Positions 11,351 through 24,750 are shown, numbered from the stretch's first letter. The stretch: 64,000 nucleotides of DNA from Myxococcales bacterium (GCA_016794525.1 JAEUJY010000146.1:1-64000); one strand, 5' to 3'. Notes: generated by a model from the letters alone, not told the origin. Numbers and translations are program-made.

Positions 11351-12772
11351 GTGACCGTGCTCGCCGCCATCGTGTGGGGGCTGTACCTGGCGGCGCTGGG
11401 TGGGCTGGCCGTGTTCGCGTTGCACCGGCTGTCGCTGGTGGTGCGGGCGCGGCGCCGCCTGCCGCCGGTCCCGCCGTGCGATCCGGCGGCGCTGCCGGTG
11501 GTCACGGTGCAGCTGCCGATCTTCAACGAGCAGGCGGTCGCGGCGCGGGTGATCGCCGCCGCGTGCGTGCTCGACTGGCCGCGCGACCGCCTCGAGATCC
11601 AGGTCCTCGACGACTCGACCGACGCCACCCGGGCGCTGTGCGCCGCCGAGGTCGCGGCCTGGCGCGCGCGCGGCGTCGACATCGTCCACCTGCACCGCGC
11701 CGATCGCCGCGGCTGGAAGGCCGGCGCGCTCGACGCCGGCCGCGCGGTGGCGCGCGGCACGCTGCACGCGGTGTTCGACGCCGACTTCGTGCCGCCGCCG
11801 GACTTCTTGCGGGCGACGATCGGCGGGTTCGCCGATCCGCGGGTCGGCATGGTGCAGGCCCGGTGGGCGCACCTCAACGGCGACGCCAGCCTGCTCACCC
11901 GGCTGCAGGCCATGCTGCTCGACGGTCACTTCGCGGTCGAGCAGCGCGGGCGGGCGGGGGCGGGCGCCTGCTTCAACTTCAACGGCACCGCCGGCGTGTG
12001 GCGCGCCGAGGCGATCGCCGCCGCCGGCGGCTGGCACGCCGACACGCTGACCGAGGATCTCGATCTGTCGTACCGCGCCGCGCTCGCCGGCTGGCGCTTC
12101 GTCTACGCCGCCGACGTCCGCGCGCCGGCCGAGCTGCCCGCCGACATCGCCGCGTTCAAGGCGCAGCAGTTCCGCTGGGCCAAGGGCTCGATCGAGTGCG
12201 CGCGCAAGCTCGCGGCGCCGGCCGCGCGCGCGCCGTGGCGCTGGCGCCATCGCCTCGAGGCGCTGTTCCACCTCGGCCACAACCTGCCGTACCTGCTCAC
12301 GCTGATCGTGCTCGTCGCCGGCGGCGCCGCGATCGCGCTGGGCGCCGGGCCGAGCTGGGCCCCGGCGCTCCACGCCGCGTCCGCGGTCACGACCGCGCTG
12401 GTGCTCGCCGCGTTCGTGCTCACCAGCGATGGCCCGCGCCTGCGCACGCTGGCGCGGCTGCCCGCGCTGATCGCGCTCACCGCCGGGCTGGCGGTGTCGC
12501 AGTCGCGCGCCATCGTGCTGGGCGCGGTGGGCACCGTGACGCCGTTCGAGCGGACGCCCAAGGACGGCGCCATCGGCCGCGCGCGCGCGCGCCGCCGCTA
12601 CCGCGCCGCCTCGACCGGCGTCGTCACCGCCGAGCTCACCCTGGCGGTGTACCTGACCGCGTGCGCCGGCCTGGCCATGGGGCGCGGCGCCATCACCCCC
12701 GCGCTGATCTGCGTCTGGCTCACGGCCGGCATCGGCGCCGTCGCCGTCGCCACGCTGCGCGCCACGCGCTGA
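11351..12772 (+). CDS. Family 2 membrane glycosyltransferase (cellulose/mannan-synthase-like)
   Basis: A processive-type inverting glycosyltransferase of 473 residues. An N-terminal membrane helix (residues 4-28) is followed by the GT2 domain: VTVQLPIFNE, DDSTD, the metal-binding DAD in VFDADFV, TEDLDLSYR and the QQFRW motif. Four or so hydrophobic segments follow, including LPYLLTLIVLVAGGAAIAL. The order TED then QxxRW is that of cellulose-synthase and ceramide-glucosyltransferase relatives. GTG at 11351 is the start because the hydrophobic N-terminus begins there. It stands alone between the CPBP gene and a lipoprotein. The donor sugar and product are unknown; exopolysaccharide or glycolipid synthesis is inferred. 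Confidence 0.85.
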   Translation: MTVLAAIVWGLYLAALGGLAVFALHRLSLVVRARRRLPPVPPCDPAALPVVTVQLPIFNEQAVAARVIAAACVLDWPRDRLEIQVLDDSTDATRALCAAEVAAWRARGVDIVHLHRADRRGWKAGALDAGRAVARGTLHAVFDADFVPPPDFLRATIGGFADPRVGMVQARWAHLNGDASLLTRLQAMLLDGHFAVEQRGRAGAGACFNFNGTAGVWRAEAIAAAGGWHADTLTEDLDLSYRAALAGWRFVYAADVRAPAELPADIAAFKAQQFRWAKGSIECARKLAAPAARAPWRWRHRLEALFHLGHNLPYLLTLIVLVAGGAAIALGAGPSWAPALHAASAVTTALVLAAFVLTSDGPRLRTLARLPALIALTAGLAVSQSRAIVLGAVGTVTPFERTPKDGAIGRARARRRYRAASTGVVTAELTLAVYLTACAGLAMGRGAITPALICVWLTAGIGAVAVATLRATR

Positions 12773-12844
12773 TCGGCGCCCGAGGTCCCGGCTGGCGGCC
12801 GCCGCTGCGGGGCGCCGCGCGCGTCCGGTCGCCACCGATTCGGC

Positions 12845-12850
12845 TACTGT
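12845..12850 (+). promoter_or_regulatory. -10 element of lipoprotein gene 12856
   Basis: TACTGT ends 5 nt before the ATG, one of the shortest gaps in the window. No clear -35. Confidence 0.4.
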
Positions 12851-12855
12851 CGGGC

Positions 12856-13512
12856 ATGCGCCGCCGCTGCGGGATCCTGACGTTCACGTGGATCGCGCTC
12901 GTCGGGTGCATGGGCACCAAGGACCGCGGGGGCGGTGGCGCTGGCAGCGCCGCCGGTGGTGACCCCGCCGCGCGGCCCGCGCGCGACGGCCGGCCGCCTT
13001 CCCGGCCGCCCGGGCGTCCGGAAGGTCCGCCCGAGATCGTCGCGGTCTACGCCACGACCGTCGACGACCCGACCCCGCGGCCCCTGATGTGCCGCCACGT
13101 CGGCGGCATCGGCGGCACCCTCGACGCGCTGGCGCCCGCCGCGTGCCCGGCCACCGGCTTCCGCCCCGCCACCGTCAGCGTCCGGGCGCTGCTCGCGCCC
13201 GCGCTCACCCTGCACGTCGTCCTCGACGAGCTGCTCGGCGACGCCAACGGGCCGCCCTGCGCGAGCGCGCGCTGCCCGCTGTTCGAGCGTCGCGCCGGGC
13301 TGCTCTGCGGCGACGATGAACTCGCCCTGGCCGCCTCCACCGCGCCGGCCGCGAACCCCGTCGGCCGCGAGCTCCTCCTCGAGCCCCGCGGCGGCGTGAC
13401 GCTCGCGGCCGGCACCCGCTGCACGCTGCACTTCGCGGCCGATCTGGTGGACGCCACGGGCGACCCGATCCCGACGGAGGGACGCTGGGTCCCCCTCACG
13501 CTCAGCGAGTGA
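12856..13512 (+). CDS. Lipoprotein of unknown function
   Basis: A 218-residue predicted lipoprotein. The signal ends in IALVGC with Cys18 as lipid anchor, then a Gly/Ser/Arg/Pro linker to about residue 60. The mature domain (PPEIVAVYATTVDD..., VSVRALLAPALTLHVVLDELL, LFERRAGLLCGDDE..., RCTLHFAADLVDATGDPI) looks like Ig-like or beta-sandwich strands with six Cys that could pair. I do not recognise the family. It converges with the 6S RNA gene, and the hairpin at 13523-13548 lies between them. Confidence 0.7.
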   Translation: MRRRCGILTFTWIALVGCMGTKDRGGGGAGSAAGGDPAARPARDGRPPSRPPGRPEGPPEIVAVYATTVDDPTPRPLMCRHVGGIGGTLDALAPAACPATGFRPATVSVRALLAPALTLHVVLDELLGDANGPPCASARCPLFERRAGLLCGDDELALAASTAPAANPVGRELLLEPRGGVTLAAGTRCTLHFAADLVDATGDPIPTEGRWVPLTLSE

Positions 13513-13515
13513 CCC

Positions 13516-13548
13516 GAAAAGTCGAAAGCCTCCGTGAGGAGGCTTTCG
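13516..13548 (-). terminator. Terminator of the 6S RNA gene
   Basis: A perfect 11-bp stem (13523-13533 with 13538-13548, loop GTGA) is followed on the minus strand by ACTTTTC. It ends the 6S transcript and probably also stops the convergent lipoprotein mRNA, although the plus-strand side has no T tract. Confidence 0.75.
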
Positions 13549-13549
13549 A

Positions 13550-13738
13550 GCAAAGATGAACCTGACTGGCTCGACCGTGGGCAGGTCTATCCCCTACCGG
13601 TGCGGTAGGTGGGCTCCACAGTATCCCTTCGGGCTTCCCGACGTGCGGGCATGCACGCCCAGGACAGAGGCAGATCCCTGGATAGCAGGTGTAGGAGACA
13701 GATTTTGCCCGTTTGTCGAATCGAACCGCCAGGTTCGA
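13550..13738 (-). ncRNA. ssrS: 6S RNA (regulator of sigma-70 RNA polymerase)
   Basis: 6S RNA mimics an open promoter and sequesters housekeeping RNA polymerase. The closing stem pairs GAACC/CTGGC near 13728-13736 with GCCAG/AGGTTC at 13558-13570, which gives a body of about 180 nt, the usual 6S length. Further stems (GGGCA with TGCCC, CTATCC with GGATAG) flank a large central bubble whose 3' side holds a small hairpin (CCTACCG-CAC-CGGTAGG, about 13593-13609). The apical part reads GCATGCCCG...CGTCGGGAAGCC and closely parallels the E. coli 6S segment GCAUGCUCGG...CGUCCGAGAAGCC. A TTGACG-17-TAGGGT promoter lies directly upstream and a hairpin with T tract downstream. The match is from memory and not a covariance search; exact ends are estimates. 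Confidence 0.82.
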
Positions 13739-13743
13739 GAACC

Positions 13744-13772
13744 ACCCTAGCGACCTCGATCACACGCGTCAA
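13744..13772 (-). promoter_or_regulatory. Promoter of the 6S RNA gene
   Basis: Minus-strand TTGACG (13767-13772), a 17-nt spacer and TAGGGT (13744-13749). Initiation about 7 nt downstream gives a 5' end near 13737, where the closing stem begins. Confidence 0.8.
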
Positions 13773-13850
13773 CCCATATTCGTTCGACGCGCGGCGACAA
13801 GTTGTCGTCGAGGACTGCAAGTCGAGGCGACGCCTACGACTCCCGCGCGC

Positions 13851-13881
13851 AAAAAAAAATCGCGCGAGAGATCGCGCGATT
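13851..13881 (-). terminator. Rho-independent terminator of the nuo operon
   Basis: A 10-bp perfect stem (13858-13867 with 13872-13881, loop GAGA) is followed on the minus strand by nine T. It lies 25 nt after the nuoI stop and is the most canonical terminator in the window. Confidence 0.9.
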
Positions 13882-13905
13882 CGTTCCGAATCGGCCGGCT
13901 GTCGA

Positions 13906-14619
<714 letters not shown>

Positions 14620-14629
14620 CAGCTCGCTC

Positions 14630-15856
<1,227 letters not shown>

Positions 15857-15860
15857 GGCC

Positions 15861-18691
<2,831 letters not shown>

Positions 18692-18693
18692 GG

Positions 18694-19257
18694 TCAGTGA
18701 TCTCCGACGAGGTCGGGACGGCGGACCAGCGGCTGGCGCTTGTCCTTGGGGTAGTCCTTGCGCAGCGGGTAGCCGACGAACTCGTCGTACAGGTAGATCC
18801 GGCGCAGGTCGGGGTGGCCGTCGAAGCGGATCCCGTACATGTCGAAGGTCTCGCGCTCCTGCCAGTTGAAGCCGGGCCACAGCGGGGTCAGGCTCGGCAC
18901 CTTGGTGTCGGTCTCCTTGACCTGGACCTTCACCCGGATGCGGTGGCGGTGCTTGAGCGAGCGCAGCTGGTAGCAGACCTCGAACCGCAGCCCGTCGGAC
19001 GCGTCCGCGTCGTAGGCCGGGCGGGTGCCCTCGTCGGGCGCGCCGCGGCGGCCCAGCGGCTGCCAGTGGGCGAGATCGATCGTCGTGACGAACACCGGCA
19101 CCTCGAACGACATCGCCGGGTCGTCCTTGAGGAACGTGGCGATCGCGAGGAGCTTGTCGCGCTTGACGGTGATGACCTCGTCGCCGTGCTCCGACGACGT
19201 GGCGACGACGGCGTCGCCGAACTTGGCCTTGACGGCGTCTACGACCTTCTGCGCCAT
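18694..19257 (-). CDS. nuoC: Complex I 30-kDa subunit NuoC
   Basis: Peripheral-arm subunit that packs against NuoD. It has 187 residues and carries the family signature ERETFDMYGIRFDGHPDLRR followed by IYLYDEFVGYPLRKDYP. The ATG at 19257 lies 2 nt downstream of nuoB, so it is in the same operon. An insertion rich in Asp and Gly around residues 72-90 is unusual but in frame. Confidence 0.94.
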   Translation of the reverse strand: MAQKVVDAVKAKFGDAVVATSSEHGDEVITVKRDKLLAIATFLKDDPAMSFEVPVFVTTIDLAHWQPLGRRGAPDEGTRPAYDADASDGLRFEVCYQLRSLKHRHRIRVKVQVKETDTKVPSLTPLWPGFNWQERETFDMYGIRFDGHPDLRRIYLYDEFVGYPLRKDYPKDKRQPLVRRPDLVGDH

Positions 19258-19259
19258 GG

Positions 19260-19766
<507 letters not shown>

Positions 19767-19820
19767 CGTTGGAACTCCTGACCGAGGAGATGCCGGCGGC
19801 GACGTCGTCGACGCGCGGCA

Positions 19821-20204
19821 TCAGTCCCAGCCGATCGCCTTCTTGCGCCAGACGTAGGCTAGCGCCACCACGAGGATGGCGACGAACATCATCATCTCGG
19901 CGAAGCCGAAGAAGCTGACGGTGCCCGCGGCGCCCAGGGAGAGCCGGGTGAAGAGCTGCGCCCACGGGTACATGAACGCCGCCTCGATGTCGAACACCAG
20001 GAACAGGATGGCGACCTGGTAGAACTTGACCGAGTAGCGCCCGCGCGGGCTGCCGATCGGCTCGGAGCCGCACTCGAACGGCTTCAGCTTTTCGGGGTTG
20101 CTGGACTTGGGCCCGATCAAGACCGCGAGCGCCACGAAGAGCCCGCAGAACAAGAGCGTGCACAGGATCGCCAGTCCTGCTGGCGTATATGCCTGGAGCT
20201 GCAA
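19821..20204 (-). CDS. nuoA: Complex I membrane subunit NuoA
   Basis: Small membrane subunit at the junction of the two arms. It has about 127 residues with three hydrophobic segments, and the family motifs KPFECGSEP and [20 protein letters not shown]. The frame extends upstream to a TTG at 20243, but that codon is part of a TTGACT -35 element. With TCTATT as -10, the next in-frame TTG at 20204 lies 9 nt downstream and is preferred as start. First gene of the nuoABCDGHI operon. The gene call is firm; the start rests on the promoter reading. Confidence 0.9.
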   Translation of the reverse strand: MQLQAYTPAGLAILCTLLFCGLFVALAVLIGPKSSNPEKLKPFECGSEPIGSPRGRYSVKFYQVAILFLVFDIEAAFMYPWAQLFTRLSLGAAGTVSFFGFAEMMMFVAILVVALAYVWRKKAIGWD

Positions 20205-20213
20205 AGCGGGGCG

Positions 20214-20243
20214 AATAGAGCACTTTCGGTCGCGGACAGTCAA
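20214..20243 (-). promoter_or_regulatory. Promoter of the nuo operon
   Basis: Minus-strand TTGACT (20238-20243), an 18-nt spacer and TCTATT (20214-20219) end 9 nt before the proposed nuoA start. A five-of-six -35 makes this one of the stronger promoters here. Confidence 0.6.
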
Positions 20244-20279
20244 CCCGCCCAGCGCCCGCGATTGCCGACGGAGGATCCC

Positions 20280-20534
<255 letters not shown>

Positions 20535-20559
20535 ACGCTCCGGGCCGTTTTGGGAGGGG

Positions 20560-20601
20560 GCCCCGGCGAATGCCGGGGGAGGGTTTTTTCGAAAAACCCT
20601 C
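20560..20601. terminator. Two adjacent hairpins between convergent genes
   Basis: CCCCGGC-GAAT-GCCGGGG (20560-20577) is followed by GAGGGTTTTT-TCG-AAAAACCCTC (20579-20601). The second has T and A runs inside its arms and overlaps the stop codon of the macro-domain gene, so it can terminate transcripts from both sides. Confidence 0.7.
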
Positions 20602-21110
20602 TAGAGATTCTGTACCGCGTTGCGGAGCGCGTCTTCGAACGTGTCGACCATCTCGGCGTCGGTGTCGACGAGGTAGATGGTCTCGGGGCAGGCGCGCTTG
20701 TGGGCGCGGATCTCCTCGACGATGGCGCGGGCGGCCTCTTCCATGGGCACGTCGCCCTGGTCGGTGCCCATGCCCGAGAAGGCGATCACCTTGAATTGCT
20801 TGACGTCGGCGGCGATCAGGGCGGCGCGGGCGGCGCGCCGGACGTTCTCGGCCGGAATCTTCTGGCCGGGCTCGTCCATGATCGGCGCGTGGATGATGAA
20901 CTTGCAGGGCAGCGCGCCGGCGCCCGTGATGATCGCGGCGCCGACCGCGATCGGCGCGCGGGCCATCGCGTCCTGCTGGATCACGTCGCCGCCGATGCGG
21001 CGGATGTGCCCGCTGGTGCCGCCGCCCATGATCCCCATCGAGTTCCCCGGGTTGACGATGGCGTCCACCGGGACAGTGACCAGATCAGCCGTGGCTACGT
21101 GCACCTGCAT
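20601..21110 (-). CDS. Macro-domain (ADP-ribose-binding) protein
   Basis: A 169-residue single macro domain that binds or hydrolyses ADP-ribose derivatives. The fold landmarks are DLVTVPVDAIVNPGNSMGIMGGG (ligand loop 1 with the conserved Asn pair shifted to NPGN), the GAGALPCKFIIHAP strand and the SGMGTDQGDVP loop 2. The Ala-Asn-Asn of canonical hydrolases is replaced, so activity cannot be assumed. It is transcribed alone from a good promoter 12 nt upstream of its ATG, and ends inside a terminator hairpin. Confidence in the fold is high; the biological role is open. Confidence 0.85.
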   Translation of the reverse strand: MQVHVATADLVTVPVDAIVNPGNSMGIMGGGTSGHIRRIGGDVIQQDAMARAPIAVGAAIITGAGALPCKFIIHAPIMDEPGQKIPAENVRRAARAALIAADVKQFKVIAFSGMGTDQGDVPMEEAARAIVEEIRAHKRACPETIYLVDTDAEMVDTFEDALRNAVQNL

Positions 21111-21122
21111 TCGCGCGGTCGG

Positions 21123-21152
21123 ACCCTAGCACAGCGGCGTTTGCGATATCAA
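21123..21152 (-). promoter_or_regulatory. Promoter of the macro-domain gene
   Basis: Minus-strand TTGATA (21147-21152), an 18-nt spacer and TAGGGT (21123-21128) end 12 nt before the ATG at 21110. Confidence 0.65.
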
Positions 21153-21186
21153 TGCAGTCCCGCACAGTTGGCGGGATAACTGCGAA

Positions 21187-21669
<483 letters not shown>

Positions 21670-21849
21670 GGCCCTGGGGTTCAGCAACAGTGGTGCCTCC
21701 GATCCGGGGATGATCGGCGGAGCAATGTCGGCGACCTGGATCGATACGACGTGTGACAGGGTGGCGCGCTGGCGCGCGGGGTAGCCAGTGGGGCCGTGTG
21801 CGCAGTCCGCCCCTGTGCCGCCTGCGCCAGCGAGCCAGAGTCACCGTGT

Positions 21850-21855
21850 TAGCGT
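21850..21855 (+). promoter_or_regulatory. -10 element of the MshEN-REC-TPR gene
   Basis: TAGCGT ends 5 nt before the GTG start at 21861; no clear -35. Confidence 0.35.
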
Positions 21856-21860
21856 GAGGT

Positions 21861-23453
21861 GTGTCCAACGCGTTTGGCCGCTGGTTGCTCGAGCTGGGCG
21901 CGCTGCCGGACGAGAACGCGCTGGACGACGTGCTGGCGCGGCAGAGCGAGCGCATGCCGACCGCGTCGGTCGCGTACGTGCTCGGCTACGCCGACGAGCG
22001 CTCGCTGGCCGGCGTGCTGGCGGCGGCGACCGGGCGACCGGCGATCGTGCTCGACGAGTCGGTCATCGATCTGACGCTGCTCGACGGGGTCGTGCCCGAG
22101 GCCTGGCTCGGTTCGCAGATGATGCCGGTGGCCGTCGACGGCGGCAACGTCTACGTCGCGGCGGCCCATCCCGACCAGCTCGACGCGCGCGTGCTGGCGC
22201 GGCTGGCGCTGCGCGGCACCGTGGTGATCGCGATCGCGCTGGCGGTGACGGTGGCGCGCACGGTGCGCGCCGGCCTGGCGGCGCGGCGGCGCGGCGACGA
22301 GGCGTGGGCCGGGCCGTCGGCCGATCCCGCCGACGCCGCCGGGCGCCCGCGCGCGGTGATGGTCGGCGTCGACGACGACGCCACCGTCGACGGCGCCGCC
22401 CCCGCCGATCCGGCGCTCGCGGCGCGCGCGGTCAAGGACGACAGCACCAAGGAGATCCACGTCCGCGAGCTGATCGATCGCGACGACGACTCGGCGATCG
22501 ATCCCGAGCTGCCGAGCCAGGTGCCGATCCTGGCGCCGCGGGGCTCGGCGTGGCCGACCGACGGGCCGTGGTCGCGCGGCGGCTCGGGCTCGTCGGTGGA
22601 CAGCGACCCCGGCCTCGACACCGAGGGCGCCGCCGAGGTCGACGGCGACGTCGCCGACCTGGTGCGCACGCTGAGCCCGGGGCCGGCCGCGACCGTCGAC
22701 GGCACCGCGCGGGTGCTGATCGTCGACGACGACTACGCGACGCGGCAGCTGCTGGTGAAGGAGTTCGCGCCGCGCGGCTACCAGGTCGCGACCGCGGCGT
22801 CGGGCGACGACGCCGTGGCGGCGCTCGCCGACAGCGCGCCCGACGTCGTGATCGCCGACATCCTGTTGCCCGGCGTCGACGGCTTCCGGCTGTGCCGCGC
22901 GATCAAGCGCACCGCGCGGCTGCGCGACGTCGGCGTGATCTTGATGTCGGCGGTGATCGAGTCGGGGCGGGTCACCCCCGAGGTGCTCCTGCGCTACAGC
23001 GCCGACGGCTACGCCGCCAAGCCGCTCGACACGATCCGGCTGTTGCGGATCGTCCGCGAGCACCTCGGCCGTCGGCGCGAGGCGCTGCGCGCCGCCGGCG
23101 ACGAGCAGCACCTGCGGCGCGCGCTCGACCGCTACGAGGCCGGCGACGGCGTCGGCGCGATCGCGGTGCTGCGCGGCCGCCTCGACGAGGTGCCGACGTC
23201 GGTGCGGGTGCGGTTCGCGCTGGCCAACATGCTGCAGCGGGCCCACCACCGCGACGACGCCGTCCAGGAGTACGAGGCGGTGGTCGGCCACGCGCCCGAC
23301 TACTTCCCGGCGCTGACCCGGCTGGCCTACCTCTACTACGAGCGCGGCGAGACCCGGCGCGCGGTCGAGACCTGGCGCCGCGCGCTGCCGCACTGCCCCG
23401 ATCGCGACCTGCGCAAGAACATCGAGCTGTTCGTGCGCTCGCTGGCCGAGTGA
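21861..23453 (+). CDS. MshEN-like + response-regulator receiver + TPR protein
   Basis: A 530-residue soluble regulator. Residues 1-120 resemble the GspE/MshE N-terminal domain (FGRWLLELGALPDENALDDVLARQ, then LAAATGRPAIVLDES, DLTLLDGVVPEAW, VYVAAAHPDQLD), a fold that binds cyclic di-GMP in some ATPases. A 160-residue acidic linker follows. A receiver domain spans about 283-400 with acidic VDDD, phosphoacceptor Asp333 (IADILLPGVDGF) and Lys in AAKPLD. The C-terminal 120 residues form TPR-like helices (AIAVLRGRLDEVPTSVRVR, PDYFPALTRLAYLYYERGE). GTG start at 21861 opens directly on the MshEN-like segment. Partner kinase unknown; cyclic-di-GMP binding is a possibility, not shown. Confidence 0.75.
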   Translation: MSNAFGRWLLELGALPDENALDDVLARQSERMPTASVAYVLGYADERSLAGVLAAATGRPAIVLDESVIDLTLLDGVVPEAWLGSQMMPVAVDGGNVYVAAAHPDQLDARVLARLALRGTVVIAIALAVTVARTVRAGLAARRRGDEAWAGPSADPADAAGRPRAVMVGVDDDATVDGAAPADPALAARAVKDDSTKEIHVRELIDRDDDSAIDPELPSQVPILAPRGSAWPTDGPWSRGGSGSSVDSDPGLDTEGAAEVDGDVADLVRTLSPGPAATVDGTARVLIVDDDYATRQLLVKEFAPRGYQVATAASGDDAVAALADSAPDVVIADILLPGVDGFRLCRAIKRTARLRDVGVILMSAVIESGRVTPEVLLRYSADGYAAKPLDTIRLLRIVREHLGRRREALRAAGDEQHLRRALDRYEAGDGVGAIAVLRGRLDEVPTSVRVRFALANMLQRAHHRDDAVQEYEAVVGHAPDYFPALTRLAYLYYERGETRRAVETWRRALPHCPDRDLRKNIELFVRSLAE

Positions 23454-23455
23454 CG

Positions 23456-23461
23456 TACGCT
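23456..23461 (+). promoter_or_regulatory. -10 element of the AhpD-like operon
   Basis: TACGCT ends 6 nt before the ATG at 23468, just after the upstream stop codon. No convincing -35 was found. Confidence 0.4.
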
Positions 23462-23467
23462 GCAGCG

Positions 23468-23782
23468 ATGGATGACCGGTACGTGCAGCATCGCGCGGCG
23501 TTGACCGCCGCGATCCTCGAGCGCGACGGCGTCACCGCCGCCGCCGATCGCCAGGCGGCCTACGCCGGCACGCCGACCGACCCGGCGGTCGCGGCCTACG
23601 TCGCGACCGTGCGCAAGCACGCCTACCGCGTCAGCGACGCCGACGTCGCCGCGCTGCGCGCCGCCGGCCATGACGATCCGGCGATCTTCGAGCTGACGGT
23701 GGCCGCCGCGGTCGGCCAGGCGACCCGGCAGTACGACGCCGCGCTGGCGGTGCTGGCGGCGATCCCGGCGGAGGCGGGCTGA
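23468..23782 (+). CDS. AhpD/carboxymuconolactone-decarboxylase-like protein without CxxC
   Basis: A 104-residue cytosolic protein. Its C-terminal half, from VATVRKHAYRVSDADVAALRAAGHDDPAIFELTVAAAV onward, resembles the second half of AhpD-like (CMD) domains, in which a helix-turn segment follows the redox CxxC. No Cys is present at all, so it cannot be a thiol peroxidase partner on its own. It overlaps the next gene by one base (TGATG), a selenoprotein of the same family, so the two are co-translated and could form a heteromer; this pairing is inferred. The family resemblance is moderate and from pattern memory. Confidence 0.6.
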   Translation: MDDRYVQHRAALTAAILERDGVTAAADRQAAYAGTPTDPAVAAYVATVRKHAYRVSDADVAALRAAGHDDPAIFELTVAAAVGQATRQYDAALAVLAAIPAEAG

Positions 23783-24363
23783 TGCGGGTCCCCACGATCG
23801 AGCGCGGCGAGCACCTCGGCGATCGCGTCCTGTACAAGGTCGTGCGCGTCGTCAGCGGCCACCCGATGCCCGACGTCGTGCGCACGCTGCGCTTCCGCGC
23901 CGCGCAGTTCGGGACGCCGTTCAACGACATGATCCAGGAGGTCATGCGCGGCCCATCGGCGTGGTCGGTCGGCGAGCGCGAGCTGTTCGCCGCCTACGTG
24001 TCCAAGAAGAACGAGTGCGAGTTTTGAACGAACGCCCACGGCGCGGTCGCGTCGCAGGTGCTCGGACAAGATCTCGTCGACGTCGCCCTCACCGGCGCCG
24101 CCGACCCGCGGCTGTCGCCCGGCTGCCGGGCGGTGCTGCCGCTCCTGGCCAAGGTCACGCTCGACCCGGACGGGCTGAGCGCGGCCGACTTCGCGCCGGC
24201 GCTGGCCGCCGGCGTCAGCCGCGCCGCGATCGTCGAGGCGCTCAACGTCGGCTACCTGTTCAACACGATCACGCGGCTGGCCGACGCGTTCGAGTTCCAC
24301 GTCGGCCCCCCGGCCGCGTTCGCGTCGGCGGCCAAGCGGCTGCTCGGCCGCGGCTACAAGTAG
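23782..24363 (+). CDS. AhpD-like selenoprotein (CxxU), read through an in-frame TGA
   Basis: A 193-residue AhpD/CMD-fold protein, probably a thiol- or selenol-based hydroperoxide reductase. The first 81 codons end in MRGPSAWSVGERELF and KKNECEF. Codon 82 is TGA (24025-24027), and the frame continues open for 111 codons (TNAHGAVASQVLG...RLLGRGYK) to TAG at 24363. The result reads C79-E-F-U82-T-N-A-H86, exactly the CxxCxxxH motif of AhpD proteins with Sec in place of the second Cys. Both halves keep the same high-GC coding bias and family similarity. A SECIS-like hairpin starts right after the TGA. Without Sec insertion the product would be an 81-residue fragment lacking its active site. selA, selB, selC and selD are not in this window. 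A simple nonsense mutation is the alternative, but the hairpin and motif position argue against it. Confidence 0.85.
24025..24060 (+). other. Bacterial SECIS-like element directly after the UGA
   Basis: UGA at 24025-24027 is followed by a hairpin. The lower stem pairs 24033-24036 with 24057-24060 (one G-U). A 2x2 internal loop comes next, then a 6-bp upper stem 24039-24044 with 24049-24054 (one G-U) and the loop GGUC at 24045-24048. In E. coli fdhF the GGU of the SelB-binding loop lies at positions 22-24 counted from the U of UGA; here it is 21-23. Confidence 0.8.
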
Positions 24364-24372
24364 CCGGCGGCC
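24346..24372. terminator. Hairpin spanning the selenoprotein stop codon
   Basis: GGCCGCGGCTA (24346-24356), loop CAAG, TAGCCGGCGGCC (24361-24372) with a single bulged G. It lies between convergent genes and has no T tract. Confidence 0.4.
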
Positions 24373-24390
24373 ACGCGCGCCGCCCGCGGC

Positions 24391-24750
24391 TCACGCCGCG
24401 AGCTTCTTGACCGCGGCGACCAGCAGGTCGGCCTTGAACGGCTTGACGATCCAGCCCTTGGCGCCGGCCTGCTTGGCCCGCGCGATCAGCCCGGGCTCGC
24501 CCTCGGTGGTCAGCATCAGGATCGGCATCGCCGGGCAGGTCGCCTGGCTCTTGAGCTTCTCGAGCAGCTCGAGGCCGTTCATCCGCGGCATGTTCACGTC
24601 GCACACCATCAGCGACGCGGGCGTCGCCAGCTTGGCCAGCGCGTCGACGCCGTCGACGGCCTCCTGGACGGTGAAGCCGGCCTGCGTCAGGGCCAGGCTG
24701 ACCTGCTGGCGGATGGTCGGAGAATCATCGACGATGAGGATGCGCTTCAT
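24391..24750 (-). CDS. cheY: CheY-like single-domain response regulator
   Basis: A 119-residue receiver that should carry phosphate from the CheA kinase. The acidic pair is Asp8-Asp9, the phosphoacceptor Asp51 ([11 protein letters not shown]), the switch Thr81/Thr82 ([10 protein letters not shown]) and Lys103 (IVKPFKAD). It is the typical CheY of chemosensory clusters. It lies 48 nt downstream of a receptor gene on the same strand, divergent from the main che operon. Confidence 0.92.
   Translation of the reverse strand: MKRILIVDDSPTIRQQVSLALTQAGFTVQEAVDGVDALAKLATPASLMVCDVNMPRMNGLELLEKLKSQATCPAMPILMLTTEGEPGLIARAKQAGAKGWIVKPFKADLLVAAVKKLAA

Noticed and set aside
24058-24363. Independent small gene starting at GTG 24058
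   Set aside because: It begins in the middle of the AhpD fold just after the active site and has no ribosome-binding site; it is the continuation of the selenoprotein beyond the TGA.
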